Assembly: GCA_965213855.1 (NCBI GenBank)
Contig: CBDCAA010000011.1
Location: forward strand, 806,001-870,000
Reading direction: 5' to 3'
DNA: 64,000 bases
From: JBBROS01 sp965213855
GTDB taxonomy: Bacteria > Pseudomonadota > Alphaproteobacteria > Acetobacterales > Acetobacteraceae
Shown here in pieces: positions 17,175 to 26,167 of the stretch. The position numbers were made by a program, and so were the translations under genes. Below the pieces are notes generated by a model, which was given only the letters and a program-made list of their open reading frames with translations, was not told where the DNA came from and did no database searches. The stretch's first letter is position 1, and every line of letters begins with the position of its first letter.

Positions 17175-18110
17175 CTACGGTCCCTCCGCCTCGACATCCT
17201 CCGCCTGCACCGAGTCCGGCGCCGGCGGCGGGGCGTCGGCGGGCACGAAGATGCTCACCGCATCCGGCAACAACCCGAACCGCGCCGGCGTGAGCGAGAT
17301 CTTCTCGCCGTCCGCATAGATCGTCTGCGGCAGACGGGTGACCAACTCCACCACGGAGCTGCGCGCCAGCCGCACCTCCGGCACCGCCCGCCCGTCGCCC
17401 CGGAATGCCCGCGCCATCGACATCAGCGCCCACCGCGTCGGCGGCTCCAGGCTGAACACGTTCAGCGTCGCCGGCTCGGCCGCATCGTCCTGCCCGGCCG
17501 TGACCACCCCCCCGGAATAGAACCGGCCGTTGCCGACCGTCACCTGCACCGTCCGCACCCGGTGCACCGTCGGGCCGCAGCGGATGATCGCGCTGAACCG
17601 CCGTGTGTGCATCAGCGCGCGGAACGCCGCCGCAGCGAACCGCATCTGGCCCAGCGGCGGCCGCGCCGCCCGCTGCAGCGCGCGCGTATGCTCCATCGAC
17701 AGCCCCACGCTGGCCGCGGTGAAGAACGGCTGCCCGTTCACGATCCCCAGCGTGATCCGGCGCGTGTGCCCGGCCAGGATCACCCCGGCCGCCGACACCG
17801 GGTCGAGCGGGATGTCGAGCACGCGCGCGAGGTCGTTCGCGATCCCGGTCGGCAGCACCCCCAGCGACAGCCCGGTATCGCGCAACGCGATGGCTCCGGC
17901 GCTGAGCGTCCCGTCGCCGCCGGCCAGCACGACCAGGTTGACCTCGTTTCGCATCGACCGGATCAGCTCACCCAGGGTCTCGCGCCCCGGGTCGCGGCGA
18001 ATCAGCGCCAACCCGCCCGCTTCCAGCGCCGCCAGCGCCGGGTCGAGCCCCTTGACCGGCCCGCTCTGGCTGTTGACGACCAGCAAGGCCGTGCGGCCGG
18101 CTCGATCCAT
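17175..18110 (-). CDS. Diacylglycerol/sphingosine kinase-like lipid kinase
   Basis: A 311-residue soluble kinase of the DAGK catalytic family. Motifs: VVNSQSG at the N-terminus, the nucleotide loop AGGDGTLS near residue 75, and PTGIANDLAR near residue 98. The C-terminal half holds GNGRFYSGG and the ADGEKISL stretch typical of YegS-like enzymes. It would phosphorylate a membrane lipid; the exact lipid is unknown. The ATG at 18110 is chosen because the family N-terminus starts there. The last 20 residues are a Pro/Ala-rich tail. A hairpin (GGACCG/CGGTCC, 17161-17183) overlaps its 3' end. Confidence 0.86.
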   Translation of the reverse strand: MDRAGRTALLVVNSQSGPVKGLDPALAALEAGGLALIRRDPGRETLGELIRSMRNEVNLVVLAGGDGTLSAGAIALRDTGLSLGVLPTGIANDLARVLDIPLDPVSAAGVILAGHTRRITLGIVNGQPFFTAASVGLSMEHTRALQRAARPPLGQMRFAAAAFRALMHTRRFSAIIRCGPTVHRVRTVQVTVGNGRFYSGGVVTAGQDDAAEPATLNVFSLEPPTRWALMSMARAFRGDGRAVPEVRLARSSVVELVTRLPQTIYADGEKISLTPARFGLLPDAVSIFVPADAPPPAPDSVQAEDVEAEGP

Positions 18111-18283
18111 CCTGTCTGCAAACCCCCTGGCGACGGCGGCCTCGCTACACGCAAACCGTCGTGCCCGGCAACCGCGTGCCATCCTCCGTAAGGGCGATTG
18201 CCCGTCTCCCCACCCTGAGCGCAGGGAAGGGTGGTGCGGCAGACCCCATTGCGGCCCGGGCCAAGCAAGGCACATATCGGCCC

Positions 18284-20479
18284 ATGACGCTCCGCCCTGG
18301 CCGCCCCGCGAATATCGACGCTGCCCCGATCGCCCACCACCGCGAAAAGGCCCGCGCCGCCTGGGACGGCAAGCTGCGCCAGTCGCTCGACCTGTCCGGC
18401 AGCGGCGGCGGCTCGCCCGAAGCCTGGTTCCTCGGCCCCCGCGCCGAGAACGTCGCCTTGCTGCACGAACTCATCGACGCCGCCATCGATAGCCACGCAG
18501 ACTTCCGCCGTGGCTTCCACCCCGAAGATCCGACGCACCTGACGAAGGCCATCCAGGCCAGCCCGGAGTTCCGCGCCGGCGCCGACCGGCTGCGGCGCGA
18601 GACGGGCGTCCTGCTCGACAAGCTCAAGCTCTCCGCCCCGTTCTCCAGCATGCGCTACCAGGGCCACATGCTCTGGGACCAGGCCTTGCCCGGCCTGGTC
18701 GGGCTGGTCGCCGGGCTGCTCTACAACCAGAACAACGTCGCCGCCGAGGCCAGCCCGGTCACGACCCGGCTCGAGATCGAGGCGGGCAACGATCTCTGCC
18801 GCATGCTCGGCTACACCGTCGGCGGCGACTCGATCCAACCCTGGGGCCACATCACCAGCGGCGGCACCATCGCCAACATCGAGGCGGTCTGGGCGTTCCG
18901 GAACCTGAAATTCGGTGGCGTCGCCGCCCGTGCCGCTCTCCGTGAGGTGCCGGCCCTCGCCGCCGCCCGCGACATCGAAGTCCCGCTATGGTCTGGCGGA
19001 CAGGCGCGCCTGGTCGAGCTGGACACCTGGACGGTGATGAACCTCGACCTCGACGTCCTCGCCGGTCTGCCGCTGCGCATCCTCGCCGAAGGGATCGAGT
19101 CCGAAACGCTTTCGGCCGCGCTCGCCGGCTACAGCCAGCGCAACATCGGCTTGGTGCAGTTCTACCGCAACTTCATGGACTCGGTCTCCGAGACGCCGGT
19201 CTTTTTGGCCCCGGCCAGCGGCCACTACTCCTGGCCGAAGGCCGCGACCCTGCTCGGCCTCGGCCAGAACGCCGTCTGGGTGCAGCGGGTCGACGCCGAC
19301 GCCCGCATGTCGCTCGACAGCGTCGCCGAGAGCCTTGAGATCGCGGTCCGACGCCGCGTGCCGGTCCTCGCCGTCGTCGCCGTCATCGGCAGCACGGAAG
19401 AAAGCGCGGTCGACCCTCTGGCCGGCCTGCTGGAGCTGCGGGCCCAGTTCCGCCGCCGCGGCCTCAACTTCGCCATCCATGCCGACGCCGCCTGGGGCGG
19501 CTATTTCCGCTCCATGCTCAACGACGGCGAGGGCGCCAACCTGCCCGAAGCGCCGTCCGACGGCGTGCCGATCTGCGCGATGAGCGACTACGTGCAACAG
19601 CAGTACCTGGCGCTCGCCCATGCCGACAGCATCACGGTCGATCCGCACAAGGGCGGCTACGTGCCCTATCCGGCTGGCGCGCTGTGCTACCGCAACGCCG
19701 ACTTCCGCAACGCCGTCTCCTTGCGTGCCCCGGTCATCTTCCATAACCAGACCGAGCCGACGATCGGCGTCTACGGGGTCGAGGGCAGCAAACCCGGCTC
19801 GGCCGCGGCCGCAGTCTGGCTGGCCCACCGCGTCATCCGGCCGGACCGGACCGGCTATGGCCGAATCCTTGGCCAGTGCATCTGGACCGCCAAGCGCCTG
19901 TTCTGCCGTCTGCTCGCGCTCACCGACGACCGGTTCAGCATCACCCTGTTCAACCAGACCCCGGCCGAGCGCGCCGGAAAGCCCCCCGGCGTCATCGAGG
20001 CCGAGCGGGCCGCCCTGCGCGACCTGGTTCCGCTCGACAACGCGGCCCTCATGGCGCGCCTCGAAGCCGACCCCAAAGTGGCGAAACTGTTCTACCAGGT
20101 CGGCTCGGACCAGGTGATCCTCGCCTTCGCGCTCAATGCGAAAGGCGCCGACGGCAGCCCCAACCGCAGCCTCGCCCAAGCCAACGCCCTGAACGAGGCC
20201 GTGTTCACCCGCTGCAGCATCATCGAGCCGCGCGAAGACCTGTCGGGGCTGGACCTCGTCCTGACCAGCTCGCGCTTCGACCCGTCGGTCTACGGCCAGC
20301 CCTTCGTCGACACCTTCTGCCGCCGCCTCGGCGTCACCCCGGAACCCGGCCGCGGCGTCGACTTCCTGATCTGCACCACCATGGACCCCTGGACCACCCA
20401 GACCGAACGCGGCGACTTCCAAGCAACCCTCGTCGAAGCCCTCCGCCACGCCGCCCACGCCGCAATCGACACGCTGTAA
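18284..20479 (+). CDS. Pyridoxal-phosphate-dependent decarboxylase (group II type)
   Basis: A 731-residue PLP enzyme, longer than typical glutamate or tyrosine decarboxylases (about 450-620). Fold type I signatures: HADAAWGGYF (cofactor Asp) and TVDPHKGGYVPYP with the Schiff-base Lys. The N-terminal 100 residues and C-terminal 200 residues are extra relative to short members, but I recall long decarboxylases of this kind in several proteobacteria. The ATG at 18284 is the most sensible start; no strong ribosome site is visible. Substrate (an amino acid) not identifiable. A 13-bp palindrome follows directly after the stop. Confidence 0.85.
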   Translation: MTLRPGRPANIDAAPIAHHREKARAAWDGKLRQSLDLSGSGGGSPEAWFLGPRAENVALLHELIDAAIDSHADFRRGFHPEDPTHLTKAIQASPEFRAGADRLRRETGVLLDKLKLSAPFSSMRYQGHMLWDQALPGLVGLVAGLLYNQNNVAAEASPVTTRLEIEAGNDLCRMLGYTVGGDSIQPWGHITSGGTIANIEAVWAFRNLKFGGVAARAALREVPALAAARDIEVPLWSGGQARLVELDTWTVMNLDLDVLAGLPLRILAEGIESETLSAALAGYSQRNIGLVQFYRNFMDSVSETPVFLAPASGHYSWPKAATLLGLGQNAVWVQRVDADARMSLDSVAESLEIAVRRRVPVLAVVAVIGSTEESAVDPLAGLLELRAQFRRRGLNFAIHADAAWGGYFRSMLNDGEGANLPEAPSDGVPICAMSDYVQQQYLALAHADSITVDPHKGGYVPYPAGALCYRNADFRNAVSLRAPVIFHNQTEPTIGVYGVEGSKPGSAAAAVWLAHRVIRPDRTGYGRILGQCIWTAKRLFCRLLALTDDRFSITLFNQTPAERAGKPPGVIEAERAALRDLVPLDNAALMARLEADPKVAKLFYQVGSDQVILAFALNAKGADGSPNRSLAQANALNEAVFTRCSIIEPREDLSGLDLVLTSSRFDPSVYGQPFVDTFCRRLGVTPEPGRGVDFLICTTMDPWTTQTERGDFQATLVEALRHAAHAAIDTL

Positions 20480-20507
20480 AACCCTCTCCCGCCTGCGGGA
20501 GAGGGTT
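20480..20507. terminator. Perfect 13-bp inverted repeat between convergent genes (REP-like hairpin)
   Basis: Arms 20480-20492 and 20495-20507 pair perfectly around a 2-base loop. It starts at the last base after the decarboxylase stop and lies before the convergent hemB stop at 20557, so it can serve as a two-way terminator. There is no T run. The flanking GGGTGAGGG is shared with other palindromes in the window. Confidence 0.65.
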
Positions 20508-20556
20508 GGGTGAGGGTCCTTGCCGCATGACTGTATCGTCGACCTGCGGCACTTCC

Positions 20557-21546
20557 CTACAATCCCCGCCGGATCACATCGTGTGCGAAATACGAGAGGA
20601 TCAAATCCGCCCCCGCCCGCTTGAACGCGCCGAGCGATTCCATTACCGCCCGTTCCTCGTCGAGCGCCCCCGCCTGCGCCGCGAACTTCAACATCGCATA
20701 CTCGCCACTCACCTGGTATACCGCCAGCGGCAGCAGCGTGCTGTCGCGGATCCGCGCCAGCACGTCCAGATACGGCATCCCCGGTTTCACCATCAGGATG
20801 TCCGCGCCCTCGGCCTCATCGGTCGCGCTCTCCCGCAGCGCCTCTCGACCGTTCATCGCGTCCATCTGGTATTCCATCCGATCGCCCTGCAGGTCGCACC
20901 CGGCCGCCGCCCGGAACGGCCCGTAGAACGACGATGCGAACTTCGTCGAATACGCCATCACCGGCACGTCGCCATGCCCGGCCCCGTCCAGCCCGGCGCG
21001 GATCGCTGCGATCTGCCCGTCCATCATCGCCGACGGCGCGATCATGTCCGCGCCCGCATCGGCCGCCACCACGCACTGCCGGGCCAGGTTCACGAGCGTG
21101 CGGTCGTTGTCGACGTGCAGCGCCCCGCCATGCTCGCTGACCACGCCGCAATGGCCGTGGTCGGTGTACTCGCAGAAGCAGTTGTCCGTGATCACCACCA
21201 GCTCCGGCGCCGCATCCTTCACCGCGCGCACCATCCGCGCCATCAGCCCGTCGCGCTCCATCGTGTCGCTGCCGTCGCGGTCCTTGTGGTGGCTGATCCC
21301 GAACAGCAGCAACGACTTCACCCCGTCGCGCGCGAACCCCTCGGCCGCCCGCGCCAGCCGCCGCTCCGGGATCCGCGACACCCCCGGCATGCTCGAAATC
21401 GGCACCGCCTCGTCCACGCCTTCTTCGACGAAGATCGGCAGGATCAAATCCTCGGCGTGCAGCCGCGTCTCCCGCACCAGCGCGCGCAACGCCGGCGTCC
21501 GCCGCAACCGGCGATGACGCAACACAGGGAACGAAGGTGACGACAT
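20557..21546 (-). CDS. hemB: Porphobilinogen synthase (delta-aminolevulinate dehydratase)
   Basis: A 329-residue enzyme condensing two 5-aminolevulinate molecules to porphobilinogen, the second common step of haem and bacteriochlorophyll synthesis. The metal loop NCFCEYTDHGHCG holds three Cys in the zinc-type pattern rather than the Asp-rich magnesium type. Active-site Lys residues lie in MAYSTKFASSFYGPFR and MVKPGMPYLD. The ATG at 21546 begins at the family N-terminus (SSPSFPVLRHRRLRRTPALR). It is divergent from bchI, with 258 bp between the two start codons, so both directions of the tetrapyrrole pathway may be controlled from one region. Confidence 0.95.
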   Translation of the reverse strand: MSSPSFPVLRHRRLRRTPALRALVRETRLHAEDLILPIFVEEGVDEAVPISSMPGVSRIPERRLARAAEGFARDGVKSLLLFGISHHKDRDGSDTMERDGLMARMVRAVKDAAPELVVITDNCFCEYTDHGHCGVVSEHGGALHVDNDRTLVNLARQCVVAADAGADMIAPSAMMDGQIAAIRAGLDGAGHGDVPVMAYSTKFASSFYGPFRAAAGCDLQGDRMEYQMDAMNGREALRESATDEAEGADILMVKPGMPYLDVLARIRDSTLLPLAVYQVSGEYAMLKFAAQAGALDEERAVMESLGAFKRAGADLILSYFAHDVIRRGL

Positions 21547-21804
21547 CAAAGGAAACCCCAGCGGCGAGATGCCGCCCGCCGCAGGATGCCGCAGCCACCG
21601 GCCGAGCGCCACTCCCGGCCAAGGCCGCCAGTCTTCTCGCCCCCCTGAAAAGGAGGGTCGGGGATGGGCCAGCCGGAGGACCGAACGGCGCAAACCGCTG
21701 ACCGCGCCAGTAACACCCCCGGTGCGGACCCCCGGTTGCGCCGGTCACGCCCGGTCGCGCAAACTAAGGGCGATCAAGCAAAGGATGATGCGTGCGGGTT
21801 TTCC

Positions 21805-22821
21805 ATGGCTGAGGCGTTCCCATTCACCGCGATCGTCGGCCAGGAGGAGATGCGTCGCGCCCTGCTGATCGCCGCCACCGACCCGGCCGTCGGCGGCGTG
21901 CTGGTGTTCGGTGACCGCGGGACCGGCAAGAGCACCGCCGTCCGCGCCCTCGCGGCCTTGCTGCCGCCCGTTCCGGTCGTGCGCGGCTGCCCCTATCGCT
22001 GCAGCCCCGCCGCCCCCGCCCGCCTCTGCGACGCCTGCGCCCCCGGCACACCCATCGCGGCCGAGACCGTGCCCGTCCCCGTCGTCGACATGCCGCTCGG
22101 CGCCACCGAGGACCGCGTCGTCGGCGCGTTGGACCTCGAACGCGCGCTCACCCGCGGCGAGCGCGCCTTCGAACCCGGCCTGCTCGCCCGCGCCAACCGC
22201 GGCTTCCTCTACATCGACGAGGTGAACCTGCTCGAAGACCACCTCGTCGACCTCCTCATCGACGTCGCCGCCTCCGGCGAGAACGTCGTCGAGCGCGAGG
22301 GCCTCTCCGTCCGCCACCCCGCCCGCTTCGTGCTCGTCGGCAGCGGCAACCCCGAGGAAGGCGAGCTGCGTCCGCAGCTGCTCGACCGCTTCGGCCTCGC
22401 CGTCGACGTGACCACCCCGCAGGACATCCCCTCCCGCATCGAGATCGTCCGCCGCCGCGACGCCTTCGAGCGCGACCCCGCCGCAGTCCGCGCCCGCTTC
22501 GCGCCCGAGGAGGCCGCCATCCGCGACCAGATCCTCGCCGCCCGCGAACGCCTCCCCGGGCTCGACGTGTCCGACGACGTCCTCGCCGACGCCGCCCGCC
22601 TCTGCCTGAAGCTCGGAACCGACGGGCTGCGCGCCGAATTGACGCTGCTCCGCGCCGCCCGCGCCGCCGCGGCACTCGATGGCGACCCGGCGGTCGGCCT
22701 CCGCCACGTCCTTGCCGTCGCGCCGCTGGCGCTGCGCCACCGCCTCCGCCGCGACCCGCTGGACGACGCCGGGTCCGGCAGCCGGGTCGCCCGCGCCATC
22801 GCCGAGCTGTTCCCGGCGTGA
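21805..22821 (+). CDS. bchI: Magnesium chelatase AAA+ subunit I
   Basis: A 338-residue ATPase ring subunit of Mg-chelatase, which inserts Mg into protoporphyrin IX at the entry to bacteriochlorophyll synthesis. Walker A GDRGTGKST is near residue 38 and Walker B LYIDEVNLL near residue 136; the N-terminal FPFTAIVGQEEM is the family start, which decides the ATG at 21805. The insertion with two Cys pairs (RGCPYRCSP, LCDAC) is as in other BchI/ChlI. The stop overlaps the GTG of bchD by 4 bp. Confidence 0.94.
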   Translation: MAEAFPFTAIVGQEEMRRALLIAATDPAVGGVLVFGDRGTGKSTAVRALAALLPPVPVVRGCPYRCSPAAPARLCDACAPGTPIAAETVPVPVVDMPLGATEDRVVGALDLERALTRGERAFEPGLLARANRGFLYIDEVNLLEDHLVDLLIDVAASGENVVEREGLSVRHPARFVLVGSGNPEEGELRPQLLDRFGLAVDVTTPQDIPSRIEIVRRRDAFERDPAAVRARFAPEEAAIRDQILAARERLPGLDVSDDVLADAARLCLKLGTDGLRAELTLLRAARAAAALDGDPAVGLRHVLAVAPLALRHRLRRDPLDDAGSGSRVARAIAELFPA

Positions 22822-24527
22822 GCGCGCCGGACCAGACCATCGATCCTGGCGCCGACAACGCCCGCGCCGCCGCCCTGTTCGCGCTCGATCCGGCGGGCCT
22901 CGGCGGCGTCGTGCTCCGCGCGCCGCCCGGCCCGGCCCGCGACGCCTGGCTCGCCAACCTCCGCGGCATGGCGGCCGGCCCGGTCCGCAAGATGCCGCTC
23001 GGCATCGCCGAGGACCGCCTCATGGGCGGGCTCGACCTCGCCGCGACGCTCGCCGCCAACGCTCCCCGGCGGCAGCGCGGCCTGCTCGCCGAAGCCGATG
23101 GCGGCGTTCTCCTCCTCGCGATGGCCGAACGCATCACCCCCGGCAACGCGGCCCGCATCGCCCAGGCCCTCGACACCGCCCGGGTCGGCGGCGACCCCGC
23201 CCGCTTCGGCATCGTCGTCCTCGATGAAGGCATGGACGACGAGCACGCGCCCGCCGCGCTGACCGACCGCGCAGCCATCCAACTCACCCTCGGCCCGCTC
23301 GTCCAGACCGAACCGCTCGACCTGACGGCCGCCCGCACCCTCCTGCCGGGCGTCACCGCTGGCGACGCCTCCATCGAGGCCCTTTGCGCCGCGTCCCTGG
23401 CCCTCGGCATTGGCTCCGGCCGCGCCCCCACCCTCGCCCTCCGCGTCGCCCGTGCTGCCGCCGCGCTGGAGGGCCGGGATGCCGTGACCCAAGCCGACGT
23501 CTCGCTCGCCGCCCGCCTCGTCCTGGCGCCCCGCGCCACCCGCCTGCCCGCCGCGCCGGAGCAAGAAGGCGCACCGGATGAGGGACCCGACGATGCGCCC
23601 CGACCCGACGATGCGCCCCGGCCCGACGACTCCGAGGATCCCGGCCGGCCGGACTCGCCCGACGCGCCCGCCGACCCGCAGACCCTCGCCGACCAGGTGC
23701 TCGATGCCGCCCGCGCCGCCATCCCCGCCGGCCTGCTCGCCCTGCTGCAGCAGCCCAAGGCCCGTGCCCGCACGCCCGGCAAGTCCGGCGCCCCCGTCCG
23801 CGGCCCGCGCGGCCGCCCGCTCGGCGCCCGCCCCGGCCTCCCGCGCGACGGCCAGCGGCTCGACCTGGTCGAGACCCTCCGCGCCGCCGCCCCCTGGCAG
23901 CGCCTGCGCGGCGGCGCCCCGCCCATCCGCATCCGCCGCGACGACCTCCGTATCACCCGGCGGCAGCAGCGGGCGGAGACGACGACCGTCTTCCTCGTCG
24001 ACGCCAGCGGCTCCTCGGCCCTCAACCGCCTCGCCGAAGCAAAGGGCGCCGTCGAATTGCTGCTGGCCGACTGCTACATCCGGCGCGACCAGGTGGCGGT
24101 CCTCGCCTTCCGCGGGGCCGCGGCCAGCCTGCTGCTGCCCCCCACCCGAAGCCTGGTGCGCGCCAAGCGCGGCCTCGCCGGGCTGCCCGGCGGCGGCGGC
24201 ACGCCGCTCGCCGCCGGCCTTGACGCCGCGTTGCTGCTGGTCGACGGCATCCGTCGCCGGGGCGGCACGCCCACGATCGTGCTGCTGACCGACGGCCAGG
24301 CCAATGTCGGCCGCGACGGCAAGGGCGGCCGCGCCAAGGCCGCCGAAGATGCCCTCGCCGCCGCCCGCGCCCTCGGCTTCGCAGGCCACCCCGTCTTGCT
24401 CATCGACACCTCCCCCCGCCCGAACCCCGCCGCCCGCGCCCTCGCCGACGCGATGGCGGCCCGCTACCTCCCGCTCCCCTACGCCGGCGCCGCGGCCGTC
24501 AGCCGCAGCGTCAAGGCCCTGACATGA
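22818..24527 (+). CDS. bchD: Magnesium chelatase subunit D
   Basis: A 569-residue partner of BchI. The N-terminal AAA-like domain (about residues 1-245) has a degenerate nucleotide site, as usual for BchD. A Pro/Asp-rich linker with a near-exact short repeat (DDAPRP twice, about residues 258-275) joins it to a C-terminal integrin-type domain with metal-site motif DASGS near residue 395, followed by TPLAAGL and LLTDGQAN. The GTG at 22818 overlaps the bchI stop (GTGA), so the two subunits are translationally coupled. Confidence 0.93.
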   Translation: MSAPDQTIDPGADNARAAALFALDPAGLGGVVLRAPPGPARDAWLANLRGMAAGPVRKMPLGIAEDRLMGGLDLAATLAANAPRRQRGLLAEADGGVLLLAMAERITPGNAARIAQALDTARVGGDPARFGIVVLDEGMDDEHAPAALTDRAAIQLTLGPLVQTEPLDLTAARTLLPGVTAGDASIEALCAASLALGIGSGRAPTLALRVARAAAALEGRDAVTQADVSLAARLVLAPRATRLPAAPEQEGAPDEGPDDAPRPDDAPRPDDSEDPGRPDSPDAPADPQTLADQVLDAARAAIPAGLLALLQQPKARARTPGKSGAPVRGPRGRPLGARPGLPRDGQRLDLVETLRAAAPWQRLRGGAPPIRIRRDDLRITRRQQRAETTTVFLVDASGSSALNRLAEAKGAVELLLADCYIRRDQVAVLAFRGAAASLLLPPTRSLVRAKRGLAGLPGGGGTPLAAGLDAALLLVDGIRRRGGTPTIVLLTDGQANVGRDGKGGRAKAAEDALAAARALGFAGHPVLLIDTSPRPNPAARALADAMAARYLPLPYAGAAAVSRSVKALT

Positions 24528-24597
24528 GCCATTCCCACCTCCCTCTCGCGATAGCGGGCGAGGATCGGGGTGAGGGTATCGGCCGAAAGCCCCCACC

Positions 24598-25467
24598 ATG
24601 ACCGACCGCCGCGCCGGCCTCCGCGACTGGCCCAACCGCGACAGCAGCCGTTTCGTGCGCGCCGGCGGCTTCGGCTGGCACGTCCAGACGATGGGGACAG
24701 GTCCGGCCCTCCTGCTCCTGCACGGCACCGGCGCCGCCACCCACTCCTGGCGCGACCTCGCGCCCCGGCTCGCCGAGCGGTTCACCGTCGTCGCCCCCGA
24801 CCTGCCGGGCCACGGCCTGACCGAGACGCCCGCCAGCAGCCGCATGTCGCTCCCCGGCATGGCCGCCGCCCTGCGCGCGCTGTTGCAGGTGCTCGACGTG
24901 AAGCCAGGCTTGGTCGCCGGGCATTCCGCCGGTGCCGCCGTGGCGCTCCGCATGACGCTCGACGGCACGATCCATCCGGCCGGGGTGGTCGGCCTCAACG
25001 CCGCGCTGAAGCCGTTTAGCGGGGCCGCGGGCAAGGTGTTTTCGCCTTTGGCCCGCGTTCTCGTCGGCCTGCCCGTGCTCCCCAACCTGTTCGCCTGGCG
25101 CGCCCGCGACCCGGCCACCGTCCGCAAGCTCCTCGCCGACACCGGCTCGACGCTCGACGAGGCCGGCGTCGCCGCCTATGCCCGCGTGGTGCAGGACCCT
25201 CGCCACGCCGCCGCCGCGCTCACGATGATGGCCCGGTGGGACCTGCAACCCCTCGTCGACGACCTGCCGCGCCTCGCCGTCCCGCTGCTGCTGATCGTCG
25301 GCGACAACGACCGCACCATCCCGCCGGCCGTCTCGGAGGCCGTGGCCCGCATCGTGCCCGGCGCCCGCGTGCACCGCATGCCGGGCGGCCATCTCGCCCA
25401 TGAGGAGCACCCCACCGAGACCGCCGCCGCCATCGAGGCATTCGCCGCCACGCTTGGCATCCAGTGA
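24598..25467 (+). CDS. bchO: Magnesium chelatase accessory alpha/beta hydrolase BchO
   Basis: A 289-residue alpha/beta hydrolase that matches BchO: N-terminal DWPNRDSSRFVRAGGFGWHVQ, oxyanion region LLLLHGTGAATHSWR, nucleophile elbow AGHSAGAA, and acid and base in VGDNDRTIP and GGHLAHEE. BchO is found with bchI and bchD in purple phototrophs, and its exact role in Mg insertion is not settled. It lies 70 bp after bchD; that gap contains a degenerate REP-like palindrome. The stop overlaps the GTG of the next small gene by 4 bp. Confidence 0.9.
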   Translation: MTDRRAGLRDWPNRDSSRFVRAGGFGWHVQTMGTGPALLLLHGTGAATHSWRDLAPRLAERFTVVAPDLPGHGLTETPASSRMSLPGMAAALRALLQVLDVKPGLVAGHSAGAAVALRMTLDGTIHPAGVVGLNAALKPFSGAAGKVFSPLARVLVGLPVLPNLFAWRARDPATVRKLLADTGSTLDEAGVAAYARVVQDPRHAAAALTMMARWDLQPLVDDLPRLAVPLLLIVGDNDRTIPPAVSEAVARIVPGARVHRMPGGHLAHEEHPTETAAAIEAFAATLGIQ

Positions 25468-25727
25468 ACGAGCTCTACGCCACCGGCGCGATCGTCCCGT
25501 TGATCCTGGCCGGCATCGCCGCGGAGGCGCTGGTCCTCGGCATCCTGTTCCGCCGCACCGGCCGTGGCGTGGCCCCGGCGATCCTCCTGCCCAACCTGGC
25601 CGCCGGCGCCTGCCTCATCGCCGCGGCCGGTGCCGCATTGCGGGGCTGCTGGTGGGGCTGGACCGGCGCGCTGCTGCTCGCCGGCGGCGTGCTCCACATC
25701 GTCGACCTCCGCGGCCGCTGGCGATAA
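25464..25727 (+). CDS. Small integral membrane protein coupled to bchO
   Basis: An 87-residue, very hydrophobic protein with three predicted membrane helices (about residues 8-28, 39-60 and 64-80) and a basic C-terminus (DLRGRWR). The GTG at 25464 overlaps the bchO stop as GTGA, so it is the last gene of a bchI-bchD-bchO unit. A Cys-Trp-Trp-Gly-Trp patch sits between helices 2 and 3. I do not recognise the family; by position a role near the chelatase or in pigment membrane assembly is possible, but this is inference. Confidence 0.75.
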   Translation: MNELYATGAIVPLILAGIAAEALVLGILFRRTGRGVAPAILLPNLAAGACLIAAAGAALRGCWWGWTGALLLAGGVLHIVDLRGRWR

Positions 25728-25732
25728 GCAGC

Positions 25733-26167
25733 TTACATGCGGTTGTGGATATACGCCCGCAGGCTCGACTCGTCCTCGACGTGCCGGTCGATCTTCGCCC
25801 GCACCACGTCGCGCACGCTGATGATCCCCAGCAGGGCGCCCTTGTCCAGCACCGGCAGGTGGCGGAAATACCCGCGGTCCATCAGCTCCATTGCCTCGTT
25901 GATCGTCGTCTCCGGCGTCACCGTCGTCACCGTCCGGGTCATGATGTCGGCCGCGCTCAACGTCTTGATGTCGCTGGCCTGGTTGGCGAGCGCCTTGACC
26001 ACGTCGCGCTCGCTCACGATGCCGGCCAGGGTGCCGTCCTCGTCCAGCACCAGAACCGCCCCGATCCGGCGCGAGGCGATGATGCCGACCAGCTCGAGCA
26101 CCGGCGTGGCGGGTGTGACCGAGACGATGGTGTTGCCTTTTTCTCGGAGAACGGCGGCGATGGTCAT
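25733..26167 (-). CDS. Twin CBS-domain protein
   Basis: A 144-residue stand-alone CBS pair (Bateman module). First CBS about residues 8-63 (GNTIVSVTPATPVLE to GIVSERDVVKAL), second about 77-130 (MTRTVTTVTPETTINEAMELM to GIISVRDVVRA). Such modules bind adenine nucleotides and act as energy or redox sensors; no effector domain is attached. The ATG at 26167 has GGGAG 9 bases upstream. Its stop is 5 bp from the convergent small membrane-protein gene. Confidence 0.9.
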   Translation of the reverse strand: MTIAAVLREKGNTIVSVTPATPVLELVGIIASRRIGAVLVLDEDGTLAGIVSERDVVKALANQASDIKTLSAADIMTRTVTTVTPETTINEAMELMDRGYFRHLPVLDKGALLGIISVRDVVRAKIDRHVEDESSLRAYIHNRM

